This document shows positions 9,104 through 18,315 of a stretch of DNA of 64,000 bases, one piece after another. This stretch comes from Variovorax sp. S12S4 (GTDB lineage Bacteria > Pseudomonadota > Gammaproteobacteria > Burkholderiales > Burkholderiaceae_C). The translations under genes and the position numbers were made by a program. Under the pieces are notes generated by a model that was not told where the DNA came from, searched no databases, and worked only from the letters and a program-made list of their open reading frames with translations. The stretch lies in assembly GCF_023195515.1 (NCBI RefSeq), contig NZ_JALPKR020000002.1, forward strand, positions 4,255,001 through 4,319,000, given 5' to 3'. Positions within the stretch are counted from its first letter, which is position 1, and each line of letters opens with the position of its first letter.

Positions 9104-9760
9104 ATGAAACTGGCGCTCTTCGACCTCGACCACACGCTCATTCCGTTCGACAGCGGCATGGCGTGGACGCGATTCCTGGTGGCGCGAGGCGTGCTGCCGG
9201 CGGATGCCGAAACGGTCTACCTCGGCTATTGCCAGCAATATGTGGACGGCACGCTCGACATTCGCGAGCTGCACCGCGTGAGCGTTGCGCCGCTGGCAAG
9301 CTTCGGCATGGCGACGCTAAGAAAGTGGGCGGCCGAATTCGAAGCCGAGATCGAGCCCAGGGTGCCCGAGCAGATGCGTGCGCTGGTGCGAAAGCACCAG
9401 GAGGCCGGCCACGTCTGCGCCATCGTGACCGCCACCACCCGCTTCATCGCCGAACCCTTCGGACGGGTGTTCGGCGTTGCCGATGTGCTGGCCACGCGCT
9501 CACTCGTGATCGACGACACGCTCGACGGCGGTATCGACGGCGACCCATGCTTCGGCGTTCACAAGCTTGCGCATGTGAACGAATGGCTTGCGCTGCGCGA
9601 TACGCGGCTCGATGCGCTGGAGCAGTCGTGGTTCTATTCCGATTCGGCGAGCGATCTGCCTCTGCTGGAGGCGGTGTCGGACCCGGTGGCCGTGGCGCCG
9701 GACGAGCGGCTGCGCGCCCGTGCTATTCAATGCGGTTGGCCGGTTATCGAGCGCGGCTGA
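9104..9760 (+). CDS. HAD-IB family hydrolase (SerB-like phosphatase)
   Basis: A 218-residue haloacid-dehalogenase superfamily protein, subfamily IB. Motif I is LFDLDHTLIPFDS at the extreme N-terminus, motif II is the TATT of AIVTATTRF, the lysine of motif III is near VHKLAHV, and motif IV is YSDSASDLPLL. These support Mg-dependent phosphomonoesterase activity. The substrate is not evident; relatives in beta-proteobacteria are annotated as phosphoserine-phosphatase-like or histidinol-phosphatase-like proteins. It follows pabBC by 43 bases on the same strand and ends 6 bases before the convergent response regulator, so it is probably the last gene of the fhc-fae-pab transcript. Confidence 0.85.
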   Translation: MKLALFDLDHTLIPFDSGMAWTRFLVARGVLPADAETVYLGYCQQYVDGTLDIRELHRVSVAPLASFGMATLRKWAAEFEAEIEPRVPEQMRALVRKHQEAGHVCAIVTATTRFIAEPFGRVFGVADVLATRSLVIDDTLDGGIDGDPCFGVHKLAHVNEWLALRDTRLDALEQSWFYSDSASDLPLLEAVSDPVAVAPDERLRARAIQCGWPVIERG

Positions 9761-9766
9761 GCCGCG

Positions 9767-10423
9767 CTAAACCTGAATCAACCCCCACCTCAGCGCCACC
9801 CACGTCAGCTCGGCCTGATTGGTGGCCCCCAGCTTCTGCTTCACGCGGTACAGGTGCGAACCCACCGTGCTGAGCGAAAGGTTCAGCGTGCTCGCAATCT
9901 GCGCCACCGTCATACCGCGCGCAAGCTGGATGAAGACCGAGAACTCGCGCTCGCTGAGCAGGTCGGCGGGGTTGGCCTCACCCTCTATCTGCGCCGTGGC
10001 CAATGCTTGCGCGGTGTTCGCGTCGATGTAGCGCTCGCCGCGCGCCACCGCCTTGACGGCGGCAATCAGCGCTTCGGGCGCGCTGCGTTTGGCCAGGTAG
10101 CCCAGCGCACCCGCGCGCAGCACGCGGCGCGGATGAATCGTGTCCTCGTGCGCCGAGAGCGCGAGCACGCGCGCCTTCGGGTCGTGGGCCAGCAGGCGCC
10201 GCAAGGCTTCGAGGCCGCCCATCCCGGGCATCGAAAGGTCCATCACCACCAGGTCGGGCCGCACCTGCGGGTAGTCCTGGCAGGCCTGTTCGCCGGTATC
10301 GGCTTCGGCCGCCACTTCGATCTGCGCGTCGGCCAGCAGCATGCGAAAGCCCATGCGCACCAGCGCATGGTCGTCCACCAGCATCACTCGAATCGGCTGG
10401 GCCGCCTGAACTGCCTGGGTCAT
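9767..10423 (-). CDS. NarL/FixJ-family response regulator
   Basis: A 218-residue DNA-binding response regulator. The receiver domain starts IRVMLVDDHALVRMGF with the acidic pair near residues 17-18, the phosphoacceptor Asp62 in VVMDLSMPG, and the conserved threonine/serine strand ending ALSAHED. A LuxR-type helix-turn-helix follows at about 155-215 (LSEREFSVFIQLARGMTVAQIASTLNLSLSTVGSHLYRVKQKLG). Its ATG at 10423 overlaps the kinase stop as ATGA, so the pair is translationally coupled. Target genes cannot be read from the sequence. Its place between H4MPT genes and pqq/xox genes makes control of C1 oxidation plausible but unproven. Confidence 0.9.
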   Translation of the reverse strand: MTQAVQAAQPIRVMLVDDHALVRMGFRMLLADAQIEVAAEADTGEQACQDYPQVRPDLVVMDLSMPGMGGLEALRRLLAHDPKARVLALSAHEDTIHPRRVLRAGALGYLAKRSAPEALIAAVKAVARGERYIDANTAQALATAQIEGEANPADLLSEREFSVFIQLARGMTVAQIASTLNLSLSTVGSHLYRVKQKLGATNQAELTWVALRWGLIQV

Positions 10424-11805
10424 GTGTTCGTGTTCTCCGCTTCGTCTGCCCGCATGGGCAGCCGCACCGTCAATCGGGCGCCGCTGGGCTCGGCGGGTTC
10501 GAGGCGCAATTCGCCGCCCAGGCTGTCGATGCGCTCTGCGAGCCATCGCAGGCCATAGTGCCCTGTGCTGGTTTCCCTTGCAGCCTCAGGGCCGGGCAGG
10601 CCGCGACCGTCGTCGGTGAGCGTGAGCTTGACCGATTGCTCTTCGCCCTGCAAGGCCAGCACGATGCGATGCGCCTCGCCGTGGCGCAGGGCGTTGGTAA
10701 TGCCTTCCTGCGCGGCGCGGTACAGCACCAGCGCGGTGTCGGTGTCGAGCCGCAGGCGGTCGAGCTCCAGCTCCTGATGCCATTCGACCTGCACGTCGCC
10801 ATGGCTGTTGCGCGTGCGCTCCACCAAGTCTTCGAGTGCCGCCACCAGGCCGAACTTGTCGAGCACCAGCGGCGTCAGGCGGGGAATCATGCCGTGCATG
10901 GCGGTGTAGAGCCGGCCCGATTCTTCGGCGATCAGGCGTGCGGCCTGCTCGGCCTGTGGATCGAGCGCCTGCACGCGTTGCGCAATCGAAAGCGCCATGC
11001 TGCGCATTGCGGTGACCGATTGCCCCAACTCGTCGTGCAACTCACGCGCGATGAGGCGGCGCTCCTGTTCGATCTTCTGGTCGACCCAGCGGCCGAGCTC
11101 GCGGCTTTCCGAAAGGCGGCCTTCGGCCCGCACGGCCCGCCGCTCGGTTTCGATGTGCTGCTGCAGCATGCCGACCATGCGGTTGAATGCGGCGCCGATG
11201 GCCGCGGCTTCGGTGCCGGGCAGGGCGCGCAGCGCGACATCGAAGCGCCCGCTTTCGAGCTGGTTGAGGGCATGGACGATGTCTGCGAATGGCCGGGTTG
11301 CACGCCCCACGAGCCAGAACACGCCCGCATTGACGACCGCCAGCAGGCCCAGCGCGCTGAGCATCAAAAGAACGAAGTCGTCCCATGCGTCGAGCACCGC
11401 GCGCGATGCGTTCGAAAGCACCATCAACCGCCCGCCCGGAAACGCGATGGACAGCTGCGACGGCGGTGGCGAGACCAGGCCGGCAAACCAATCCGGCGCA
11501 TCGCGCCCGGCCTTGTAGACCGAGGTCGGCGAGCTGTACAGCACGCGGTCGTCGTTGTCGAGCAGCGTGATGTCGTTGGAGCGCACGCGCCCCACACCTT
11601 GCAGAAACGACAGCATGGCCGGCGTGCCCTGCGCCGCGTAGAGCCAGGCGGTGCGGTTGAGCAACTGCGCGGCCACGCGATTGGCAGCCACGACTTCTTC
11701 ATGCACCGACTCGCGCATGGCGCGCACCTGCAGCGCGAGCATGGCCGCAACGAACAGCAGCGTAAGCAGGCTGACGATCAGGTTGATCTTCAGGCGCAGC
11801 GTCAT
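10420..11805 (-). CDS. NarX/UhpB-type sensor histidine kinase
   Basis: A 461-residue membrane kinase. A transmembrane helix lies at about residues 8-26, a periplasmic sensory region of about 110 residues follows, then a second helix at about 143-166 (LLMLSALGLLAVVNAGVFWLV) and a HAMP linker (RATRPFADIVHAL). The HisKA_3 dimerisation box has His257 in IARELHDELGQSV, and the ATPase domain ends with TGHYGLRWLAERI and a G-rich loop (DDGRGLPGP). Architecture is that of NarX/UhpB kinases that pair with LuxR-type regulators, here the next gene. The signal is unknown. Its ATG at 11805 overlaps the stop of the upstream pip gene (ATGA), forming a coupled three-gene unit. Confidence 0.9.
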   Translation of the reverse strand: MTLRLKINLIVSLLTLLFVAAMLALQVRAMRESVHEEVVAANRVAAQLLNRTAWLYAAQGTPAMLSFLQGVGRVRSNDITLLDNDDRVLYSSPTSVYKAGRDAPDWFAGLVSPPPSQLSIAFPGGRLMVLSNASRAVLDAWDDFVLLMLSALGLLAVVNAGVFWLVGRATRPFADIVHALNQLESGRFDVALRALPGTEAAAIGAAFNRMVGMLQQHIETERRAVRAEGRLSESRELGRWVDQKIEQERRLIARELHDELGQSVTAMRSMALSIAQRVQALDPQAEQAARLIAEESGRLYTAMHGMIPRLTPLVLDKFGLVAALEDLVERTRNSHGDVQVEWHQELELDRLRLDTDTALVLYRAAQEGITNALRHGEAHRIVLALQGEEQSVKLTLTDDGRGLPGPEAARETSTGHYGLRWLAERIDSLGGELRLEPAEPSGARLTVRLPMRADEAENTNT

Positions 11806-12802
11806 GGCACGGGGCTGTCGCCGAAGTGGCCATGCAGCGCATAGCTGTCGAGCGCGGCGACCATGGCCGACACCATTGCCGGATGCGAAGGGTCGTGGCC
11901 CGCGCCGTCGACCCAACGCAGCTGGCTGTGCGCGATGCGCTCGTGCACCGCCTGTGCGCCTTCGGGGCGGCAGATGCGGTCATCGCGCGAATGCAGCAGC
12001 AGGGTAGGTACCTGGGGAGCGCGTCAAGCCGTTCGAGAAGGGGAGGCGAATCGAGCCAGCAGCGATGCAGCAGGTAATGGCTCTGCACGCGGTAGCGATC
12101 GACCAGCGCGTCGAGCGTTTCGCGGTTGGGTTGCGGTTCTGCGTTCGATACGGGCTGGCCGCCAACCAGCGTTCTCTCCCACTGCCACCAGGCGAGCGCA
12201 AGCCGCCGGGGTAGGTCCGCATCGCCTCTGGTGACGGGCTCCTGAAGACCTTGTGCCAGATACGCCAGCATGTCATGGCGTTGATCTGCGGGCACCGCTG
12301 ATGCGAACCGCGCCCATGCGTCCGCCGCGCGGCCCTCAGTGTCCTGAAAGAAATCTTCGATGTATTCGGCGCTCGGCAGGAACACCGCGCGCAGCAGCAA
12401 AGCTGCGACTGCCTGCGGCTCGAACGCCGCATACGCGAGCGCGAGCGTGGCGCCCCAAGAACCGCCGACAACCAGCCAGCGAGGCACTTCCAGCCGCTCG
12501 CGCACAAGGCGCAAATCCTCGAGCAGATCCTTTGTGCGGTTATGGACGGTCGCACCCCGCGGCCGGCTCCGGCCGGCACCGCGCTGGTCGATGCTGATCA
12601 CGCGGTACCGCGCAGGGTCGAAGAAGCGGCGCAGCAGCGGCGAGCTGCCCGAGCCGGGCCCGCCATGCAGCACCACGGCGCAGATGCCGGCCGGATCACC
12701 ACTTTCTTCTACATGCAGCACGTGGCCGTGCGGCACCTCGATGGCGTGGGTGCGCCAGGGCTGGGTTTCTGGGTACAGGCCGGTAAAAAGCACGAGGGCC
12801 AT
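11802..12802 (-). CDS. pip: Proline iminopeptidase (frameshifted in this sequence)
   Basis: An alpha/beta hydrolase of peptidase family S33, which removes N-terminal proline from peptides in the cytoplasm. The oxyanion segment VLHGGPGSG, the DQRGAGRS motif and the nucleophile elbow GGSWGATLAL are all present in the first 120 residues. After residue about 261 the frame is lost: the minus-strand sequence CTCCCCAGG (plus strand GGGG at 12014-12017) lacks one base. With one more C the reading continues DALPQVPTLLLHSRDDRICRP, which brings in the catalytic aspartate region, then GAGHDPSHP with the catalytic histidine, and ends HFGDSPVP. The corrected length is 333 residues, normal for Pip. The corrected stop overlaps the kinase ATG. 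I treat the break as a consensus error. Confidence 0.82.
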
Positions 12803-13138
12803 GGTACGCGGTGGCAGTCATGGTCGATCACACCTAGCGGAAACCCCGAGGCCTTCGCTTCGTTGCCAAGAATTGGCGCGAGAACTATGTGGCACTTTCC
12901 AATCGAATCTGAACCGGATTGCGCGCGTTCATGTTTGTTGACGATTTTTGTGCGCATTCAATCCCAGAATCCGCGTTCACTAGGCGCCGATCTCCCTAAC
13001 CCTCAGATCGCAGACGCCGGAATGCCCAGCCAGACGGCGCGGAACTCACCGGGCTGATTGACTGAAAAACCGTCATGCCCGCGCTTGATTTCTCCAGCCT
13101 TTTTGTACAAGCCATCCAGACCCGGACTTGAGAGCGCC
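12803..13138. other. Intergenic region between divergent pip and the VasX-like gene
   Basis: These 336 bases separate two divergent starts and should hold promoters for both directions. I see no gene with coding character. A possible plus-strand -35 hexamer TTGACG lies at 12938-12943, but no convincing -10 element follows at the right distance. The region is less GC-rich than its neighbours around 12890-12975. Confidence 0.4.
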
Positions 13139-15920
13139 ATGGCCCACACGACTCCTTGCGAACAATGCGCCCAAACCGGGCTGCCCATTCTTTTCACGCG
13201 CTATGCCGCCGCGTACAGCGCGACAAGCGAAGGCAAAGCCGCGCTCGATGCGCTCAAGCCCGGCGGCAAGCTCAAAGCCGAACCCGGTGGCGTGAGCCTG
13301 AAAACCGCCAGGTACAACGTGCGCATGCTGCGCGCCGGCTATTTGTACCTGCGGCTGGAATCCGAGTACCGGACGCCCGAATGGCTCGCCTTTGTCGTGC
13401 ATCCGCATGGCTACCTCACCAAGATCGATATCAACCACCCGGAGCAGACCACCGGCGAAGCCGCTTGCCGGCCCAACGAATGGGGCGCCAACAGGAGCCT
13501 GGTGTGGATCAAGGACGCGGAGAACATCACCAAGCTCCATTTCATGTTTCATCCCGACCCGGTCGATCCCCAGCACCTGAAAACGGTCATCGGCAAGGAG
13601 CCCGACAAGTACATGCAGACCTTCAAGGTCTCCGCATGGGTCAAGGGTTCGACCGCGCAGGACGACACCCTGCAGCCCGAGCAGCTCGACGCCAAGGTGC
13701 TCGAGTTCAAGGCACTGCCCAACAACGCGCTTCAAACAGCAGCCACCGAACAAGTCTTCGGGCTCATGGGTCGCAGCCCTCAGGAGCGCGGCTGGGGCGA
13801 CTACAGCGAAGTGCGCGAGGGCCGCCACTTCGCTGGCCAGCACGATGAATCCAGAGACGTCGACGGAACCGTCAGCCGCAGCGACAACCCCGGCTTGTCG
13901 GGCGCCATCAGCACCGGCTCCTACGTGGCCCACGTGCGGGGCTTCCCTACGACCAGGCCCACGGCCCGCGCCTGCGCCAGATGGTCGAGTTCCTGAAAAC
14001 CAACAAGGGCGCCGTCGTCGCCTGCGACGACCCCTGGGCATCGCCATGGAATTGAGCCTGCACCATCTCACGGCGGCCACCCCCTATGTGGATTGGCTCA
14101 AAGCAACCGACGACAAAGGCATCAGCAACCAGTGGAAGCAGGCCGCCAGCGAAAGCGTGCGCACCATGCGCCTGGCACTGGCCCACAAGGCGGTAGAGGC
14201 TTATGACGACGCCACAGACCGACTGCGCGACACGAAGGAAGCGCTCTCGGGCAGCTACCCCGGCTCGGACTCCCATCAGCCCGTCAAGCTGCGCCGCGCC
14301 GATGGCACGTACGAAGAAGTCTCGATCGCCGAGCTCAACCGGCGCCGCGCGGCTGAGCTGGACACACGCATCGGCGCCCGCGAAAGCGACCGCTCAGTCC
14401 TGGGCAGCCAGGCCGCCAGCGCAGACGCGCTGGCGCGCATCGCCGGGTATTGCGACGTGGGCGCCGTCGCCGCCTTCGACGCGCTGCACAAGACCGAACT
14501 CGGCAAGCGCGACGAGTTGATGGACAAGCTCGCCATCGACCTGCACGCCTGGCTCAAGGCCGACGCCCTCACCGAGAGGGCGCTGGGGCGCTACAGCGAC
14601 AAGGCCGGCATCGACTCGGGCGACGGTGCGCGCTGTGCCGGGCAGTTGTGCGCCATCCTGCTGCAGATCGACAGTGCCCCCAAAGGCCGCCAGTGGTACG
14701 CCGCGCTCGACCCGTTCACGCCGGGCAGCAAGAACCTCGTGTGGCGCATGCTGAGCCTGAACAACGCCGAAATCAGCACAGAACTGCATGCCGCGCTCGA
14801 ATTGCTCACCGTCCCGTTGCCGCCGGCCGGCCTTGAAGTGCACAACGCCGAGGAAAATGCCCGCCAGCAAAAGTCCTATGCCACCGTGCTGGCCGCGCTG
14901 GGCCAGCTTGGCAAGACCCTCGGCGCGAGCGACAAGATCAACAAGGGCCTGCCCAAAGTGCTCGATTCAGGCCTCAAGCGGCTGGAGCGCTTGCAGGCCG
15001 GCGGCGAACTGGCCAAGGTGGTCTACGACAGCCCGCACGCCGTGCTCGGCGCTGCTGCAATGGCGCGCTTCAAGGCCCTGCCCGCCGCCCGCGCCGAAAG
15101 CTTCATCGCCAAGGCGCAACTGATGCTGCTGGCCCGTGGGCTGGGCCAGCAGGCCATGGCCTTCACCCGGAACCAGCAAGCCAACGCACTGACGAAAGCG
15201 ACCGCCAAGCAGGCACGCTACACGCAGCGCCGGATCGAAAAGGCCATCCAGAGCCAGATCGCCGAAACGGCGGGCAAGGACATGCGCCTGCCCAACGTGC
15301 TGCTGGGCTTGAACGCCCTCGCCATCCTGCCGGCACTGGCCAATGCCAACACCCGGCGCGACGAGCGCACCACCACCGAACTGATGGGCACGATGGCGGG
15401 GCTGGTGGGCAGCATGCGGCAGTGGCGAGCCGATTTGTACGAGAAGGCGCTGTTCAAACAGTTGCCCGATGCGGTCTACAAGACCCACAAGGCGGGCATG
15501 ACGAAGGCGACGCAGGCCGAGTTGCTGGCGATGAAGGCGGGGGCGGCGCACTTCGTGGTGGCGGGGGCTGTCGTGGGGGTGGCTTGGGATGCGATGGATG
15601 CAGTGACCGCAAGTAAAGAGCAAGAGAACTGGCTTTCACGAGCATATATGGCTCGCGCTGCGACTGGCGGTGCCACCATCTTCGGCGCTATCGTTGGTGC
15701 CAGTTATCTTGAAGCCCCACTCTGGCTGGTGCGCTTCAACTTCGTGACGGCAATTGCCGCTGGCGCATTGACCATCGCCATCGGCAAGCTCAAGGGCGAT
15801 GCTTGGGCCAACTGGCTGCAAGCCCAGCCTTTCCATCAGGCCAACAGCGGGAAGATGCCTCACAAGAGCGAAAAAGAGACGATGAGCAAACTGGCCAATG
15901 CCTTGGCGGAAATCGAATAA
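13139..15920 (+). CDS. T6SS effector, BTH_I2691/VasX-like (frameshifted twice in this sequence)
   Basis: The product starts MAHTTPCEQCAQTGLPILFTRYA, the hallmark N-terminus of the VasX/BTH_I2691 family of type VI secretion effectors. A long helical middle and a C-terminal part with hydrophobic segments (AAHFVVAGAVVGVAWDAM, ATIFGAIVGASYL, FVTAIAAGALTIAIG) fit a pore-forming, colicin-like toxin acting on the membrane of a rival cell. Two one-base losses interrupt the frame: at GGGG 13938-13941 and CCCC 14031-14034. Adding one base to each run gives a single 927-residue protein through the bridge RQMVEFLKTNKGAVVACDD. The region 13942-14030 is coding only in that corrected frame. No VgrG, PAAR or adaptor gene is adjacent, so this is an orphan cargo effector. 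The partner gene starts 9 bases downstream. Confidence 0.75.
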
Positions 15921-15929
15921 GGGGCCGGT

Positions 15930-17021
15930 ATGTTCAATTGCGAATCTGGCTTCCTCGTTCATCGCAAGAAGCACGGGCAGCGTGAAGCTGTCGAACTGAT
16001 TGCAGACATCAACCACTACACGAAGCTTCAGTCGCCCAAAGACAAGCCGAAGAAGAAGAGCGGGGACGCGCAGCCTGCGCTCGACTGGCAGCGCACATTG
16101 TTTGATCGCAACGAGCATTTCATCGAACTGTCCAACATGGGGGAGGAGGACAGGTCGTTGATGTTGATATCGTCAGTTTTTTTGCTGGTGGGGCTCTTCG
16201 GACTAGCCGTTCTTGCTTGGACACTCGAATTAGTCGGTGGGCATGCCTCTGCGATCGATTGGTACTGGGGAATACTGTTTGCATTCGGTATGACGGCCTT
16301 TGCCCTCTGGCTCAACTACATGCTCTGGCCCCTCCAGTACGCCCCCAACTTCTTCACGCTCCTGCGCGCGCGCTACCGTTTCAACCGAACCACCCGCAAG
16401 GTCTACGTGCTGCGCCCGGCCCGCTACGGAGGCAACGTGGTGCTGGACTGGGACCGCGTGCAGGCCCATGTGAACTGGTGCGCCCCGCGCGGGATGACCC
16501 ATGATGACCTGCGCGACCCGGTGGCGCGCCAGGCCCGCCAGGACAACCGCGGCGGCCAGTTCGGCATCTGCGGCCTCGTTCTGTACTGGCCGCCTCTCGA
16601 TCCTGCCGACAAGGAGCGCGCAGGCGAAGAAGTCCTGTGGGTCGGCCCTAAGCTGGCCGGAGAAAACCTCTGGCAGTACATCCGCACCTTCATGGAAGAA
16701 GGCATGGATGCGGTGCCCGAACCTGCGGAGTACGAGTGGCTGCGCAAGGGCTTTCATACGGTGGGGCAGCATGTCGAGGAAACCGTGCTCGGGCCATCCC
16801 GCGTGCTCGACCGCGTGGGGGGGCGGGCCGGCGAAGGCGGGGCGTCCATCCAGACCAGCTTCAACTTCATGCTCAACGCGGTGTGGGCGCCGCTGCACTG
16901 CTTGGCCGAACGGCTTTGTTCGTGGCCCACCTTCCCCGCGGAATGGAACAGCGACTGCGGCCAGAAGCGGCGCGAGAACGGTCTCGGGCCGGAAGAGCCG
17001 CTGCGGTGGACGGCCCGATGA
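15930..17021 (+). CDS. DUF6708-type membrane protein, partner or immunity protein of the VasX-like effector
   Basis: A 363-residue protein with a charged N-terminal part, two transmembrane helices at about residues 75-98 (LISSVFLLVGLFGLAVLAW) and 105-128 (WYWGILFAFGMTAFALWLNYM), and a cytoplasmic C-terminal part with the conserved-looking RFNRTTRKVYVLRP and VLDWDRVQAHV segments, as in DUF6708 proteins found next to T6SS effectors of the BTH_I2691 type. It starts 9 bases after the effector. A membrane-embedded neighbour of a pore-forming toxin is a good candidate for its immunity protein, as for TsiV2 of VasX, but DUF6708 proteins could instead be chaperone-like partners. Function is therefore inferred from position. 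Bases 16130-16320 are noticeably less GC-rich than the rest of the gene. Confidence 0.7.
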   Translation: MFNCESGFLVHRKKHGQREAVELIADINHYTKLQSPKDKPKKKSGDAQPALDWQRTLFDRNEHFIELSNMGEEDRSLMLISSVFLLVGLFGLAVLAWTLELVGGHASAIDWYWGILFAFGMTAFALWLNYMLWPLQYAPNFFTLLRARYRFNRTTRKVYVLRPARYGGNVVLDWDRVQAHVNWCAPRGMTHDDLRDPVARQARQDNRGGQFGICGLVLYWPPLDPADKERAGEEVLWVGPKLAGENLWQYIRTFMEEGMDAVPEPAEYEWLRKGFHTVGQHVEETVLGPSRVLDRVGGRAGEGGASIQTSFNFMLNAVWAPLHCLAERLCSWPTFPAEWNSDCGQKRRENGLGPEEPLRWTAR

Positions 17022-17090
17022 AGCTTTGCCGCGACCAGGTGGCGCCTGCTTGCCCACGCAACCTTTCTCGGACGACCCCATTGCCGCTAT

Positions 17091-17119
17091 TCATGAAAAT
17101 CATGAAGTCCCATTCATGA
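17091..17119. promoter_or_regulatory. Triple TCATGA inverted-repeat element upstream of pqqA (candidate operator)
   Basis: Three copies of the hexamer TCATGA start at 17091, 17100 and 17114. The first two form the perfect palindrome TTCATGA-AAA-TCATGAA; the second and third form ATCATGAA, six bases, TTCATGAT. The element lies 70 bases after the DUF6708 stop and about 107 bases before the pqqA start, in a locally AT-richer stretch. Position and symmetry suggest an operator for pqq transcription; no regulator is assigned. Confidence 0.45.
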
Positions 17120-17225
17120 TTTCACGGCTAGGTTGCGGCGGCGCATCGGTTCAATATGCGTTCTGGAGCACTCGAAGTTCCCGCAGCCGCCACGTGGCGC
17201 TGTGCCATCTTTCAGGAGACACAAT

Positions 17226-17300
17226 ATGAAATGGGAAACCCCGACGGCAACTGATCTTCGCTTCGGCTTCGAGATCACGATGTACGTCAGCGCACGCTGA
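17226..17300 (+). CDS. pqqA: PqqA, PQQ precursor peptide
   Basis: A 24-residue peptide, MKWETPTATDLRFGFEITMY followed by VSAR. Glu16 and Tyr20 in the E-x-x-x-Y arrangement are the two residues that are cross-linked by PqqE and become the PQQ skeleton. A good ribosome site (AGGAG, 17213-17219 region) precedes the ATG. The gene lies 72 bases upstream of pqqB with a strong hairpin between them. Such spacing is common in pqq operons, where the peptide must be made in excess over the enzymes. Confidence 0.95.
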   Translation: MKWETPTATDLRFGFEITMYVSAR

Positions 17301-17314
17301 TTGCGCGCCTCTTC

Positions 17315-17347
17315 ACAACCCGCCCCGGCTCGCCCGGGGCGGGTTGT
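17315..17347 (+). terminator. Strong hairpin between pqqA and pqqB (attenuating terminator or mRNA-stabilising stem)
   Basis: A 14-base-pair GC-rich stem (17315-17328 paired with 17334-17347; core CCCGCCCCGG) with a five-base loop begins 15 bases after the pqqA stop. Only a short T run follows (17347-17349). It would end most transcripts after pqqA or protect the pqqA 3' end, with some read-through into pqqBCDE. Confidence 0.6.
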
Positions 17348-17372
17348 TTCGAACCCCTTTCTTCCTCATTCG

Positions 17373-18292
17373 ATGCGCATCACCGTTCTGGGCCTGCGGC
17401 CGGCGGCGGCTTTCCGCAATGGAACTGCAACTGCCCCAACTGCGCCGGTGTGCGCGCGGGCACGGTGCGCGCCAAGCCGCGCACGCAATCGTCGATCTTC
17501 GTACGGCCTGACCATGGCGAGGACGGCGTGCTGTTCAACGCGTCGCCCGACATCCTCGAGCAGATCCGCAGCAGCCCGGTACTGCAACCGGGGCGCGCGC
17601 TGCGCGACACCGCCATTGCCGGCGTGGTGCTGATCGACGGACAGGTCGACCATGCCACGGGGCTTTTCATGCTGCGCGAGCGCGGCACGCCGCTGCCGCT
17701 GTGGTGCACCGACCCGGTCGCCGAAGACCTGAGTCAGGGTAATCCCGTGCTGCGCGTGCTGTCGCACTATTGCGGCGTGGCGCGTCACCCGATTGCGCTC
17801 GACGGCAATGCCTTCGAGGTGCCGGGCGTGCCCGACCTGAGCTTTCGCGCGATGCCGCTCACCGGCAAGGCCGCGCCGTATTCGCCGCACCGCGAACAGC
17901 AGGTGCCGGGCGACAACATCGGCGTGACCCTGTTCGACCGCAAGAGCGGCAAGAGCCTGTTCTATGCGCCGGGCCTGGGCGCGATCACGCCGCCCGTGTT
18001 CGACGCCATGGCAACGGCCGACGCGGTCATGGTCGACGGCACCTTCTGGACCGACGACGAAATGGTGCGCCTGGGCGTGAGCGGCAAGCGCGCACGCGAG
18101 ATCGGCCACCTGCCGCAGTCCGGCGAGGGCGGAATGATCGAATGGCTCACGCGGCTGCCCGCGGCCACGCGGCGCATGCTCATTCACATCAACAACACCA
18201 ACCCCATCCTCGACGAAGACTCCGACGAGCACGCACTGCTGCGGCGCGCGGGCATCGAGCCCTGCGAGGACGGCATGACGATTCAACTCTGA
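17373..18292 (+). CDS. pqqB: PqqB, MBL-fold hydroxylase of PQQ biosynthesis (frameshifted near the start)
   Basis: PqqB hydroxylates the cross-linked Glu-Tyr intermediate. The ATG at 17373 gives MRITVLG, then the frame is lost within GGGCC at 17390-17394; one extra base restores the family sequence [18 protein letters not shown] with its zinc-binding cysteines, continuing to the stop at 18292 as a 306-residue protein, typical for PqqB. Other family segments are TQSSIFV, the [11 protein letters not shown] active-site strand and the C-terminal [13 protein letters not shown]. Without correction, translation could only begin at an internal codon and would lack the first 30 or so residues. The break resembles the other one-base losses in G/C runs of this window. 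pqqC follows 23 bases after the stop. Confidence 0.88.
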
Positions 18293-18315
18293 AGCCAAGC
18301 GCCGGGCCCACCACC

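Noticed and set aside
12938..12960. A TTGACG hexamer as promoter of the VasX-like gene
   Set aside because: No acceptable -10 hexamer follows at 16-18 bases, so it is mentioned only as a possibility in the intergenic entry.
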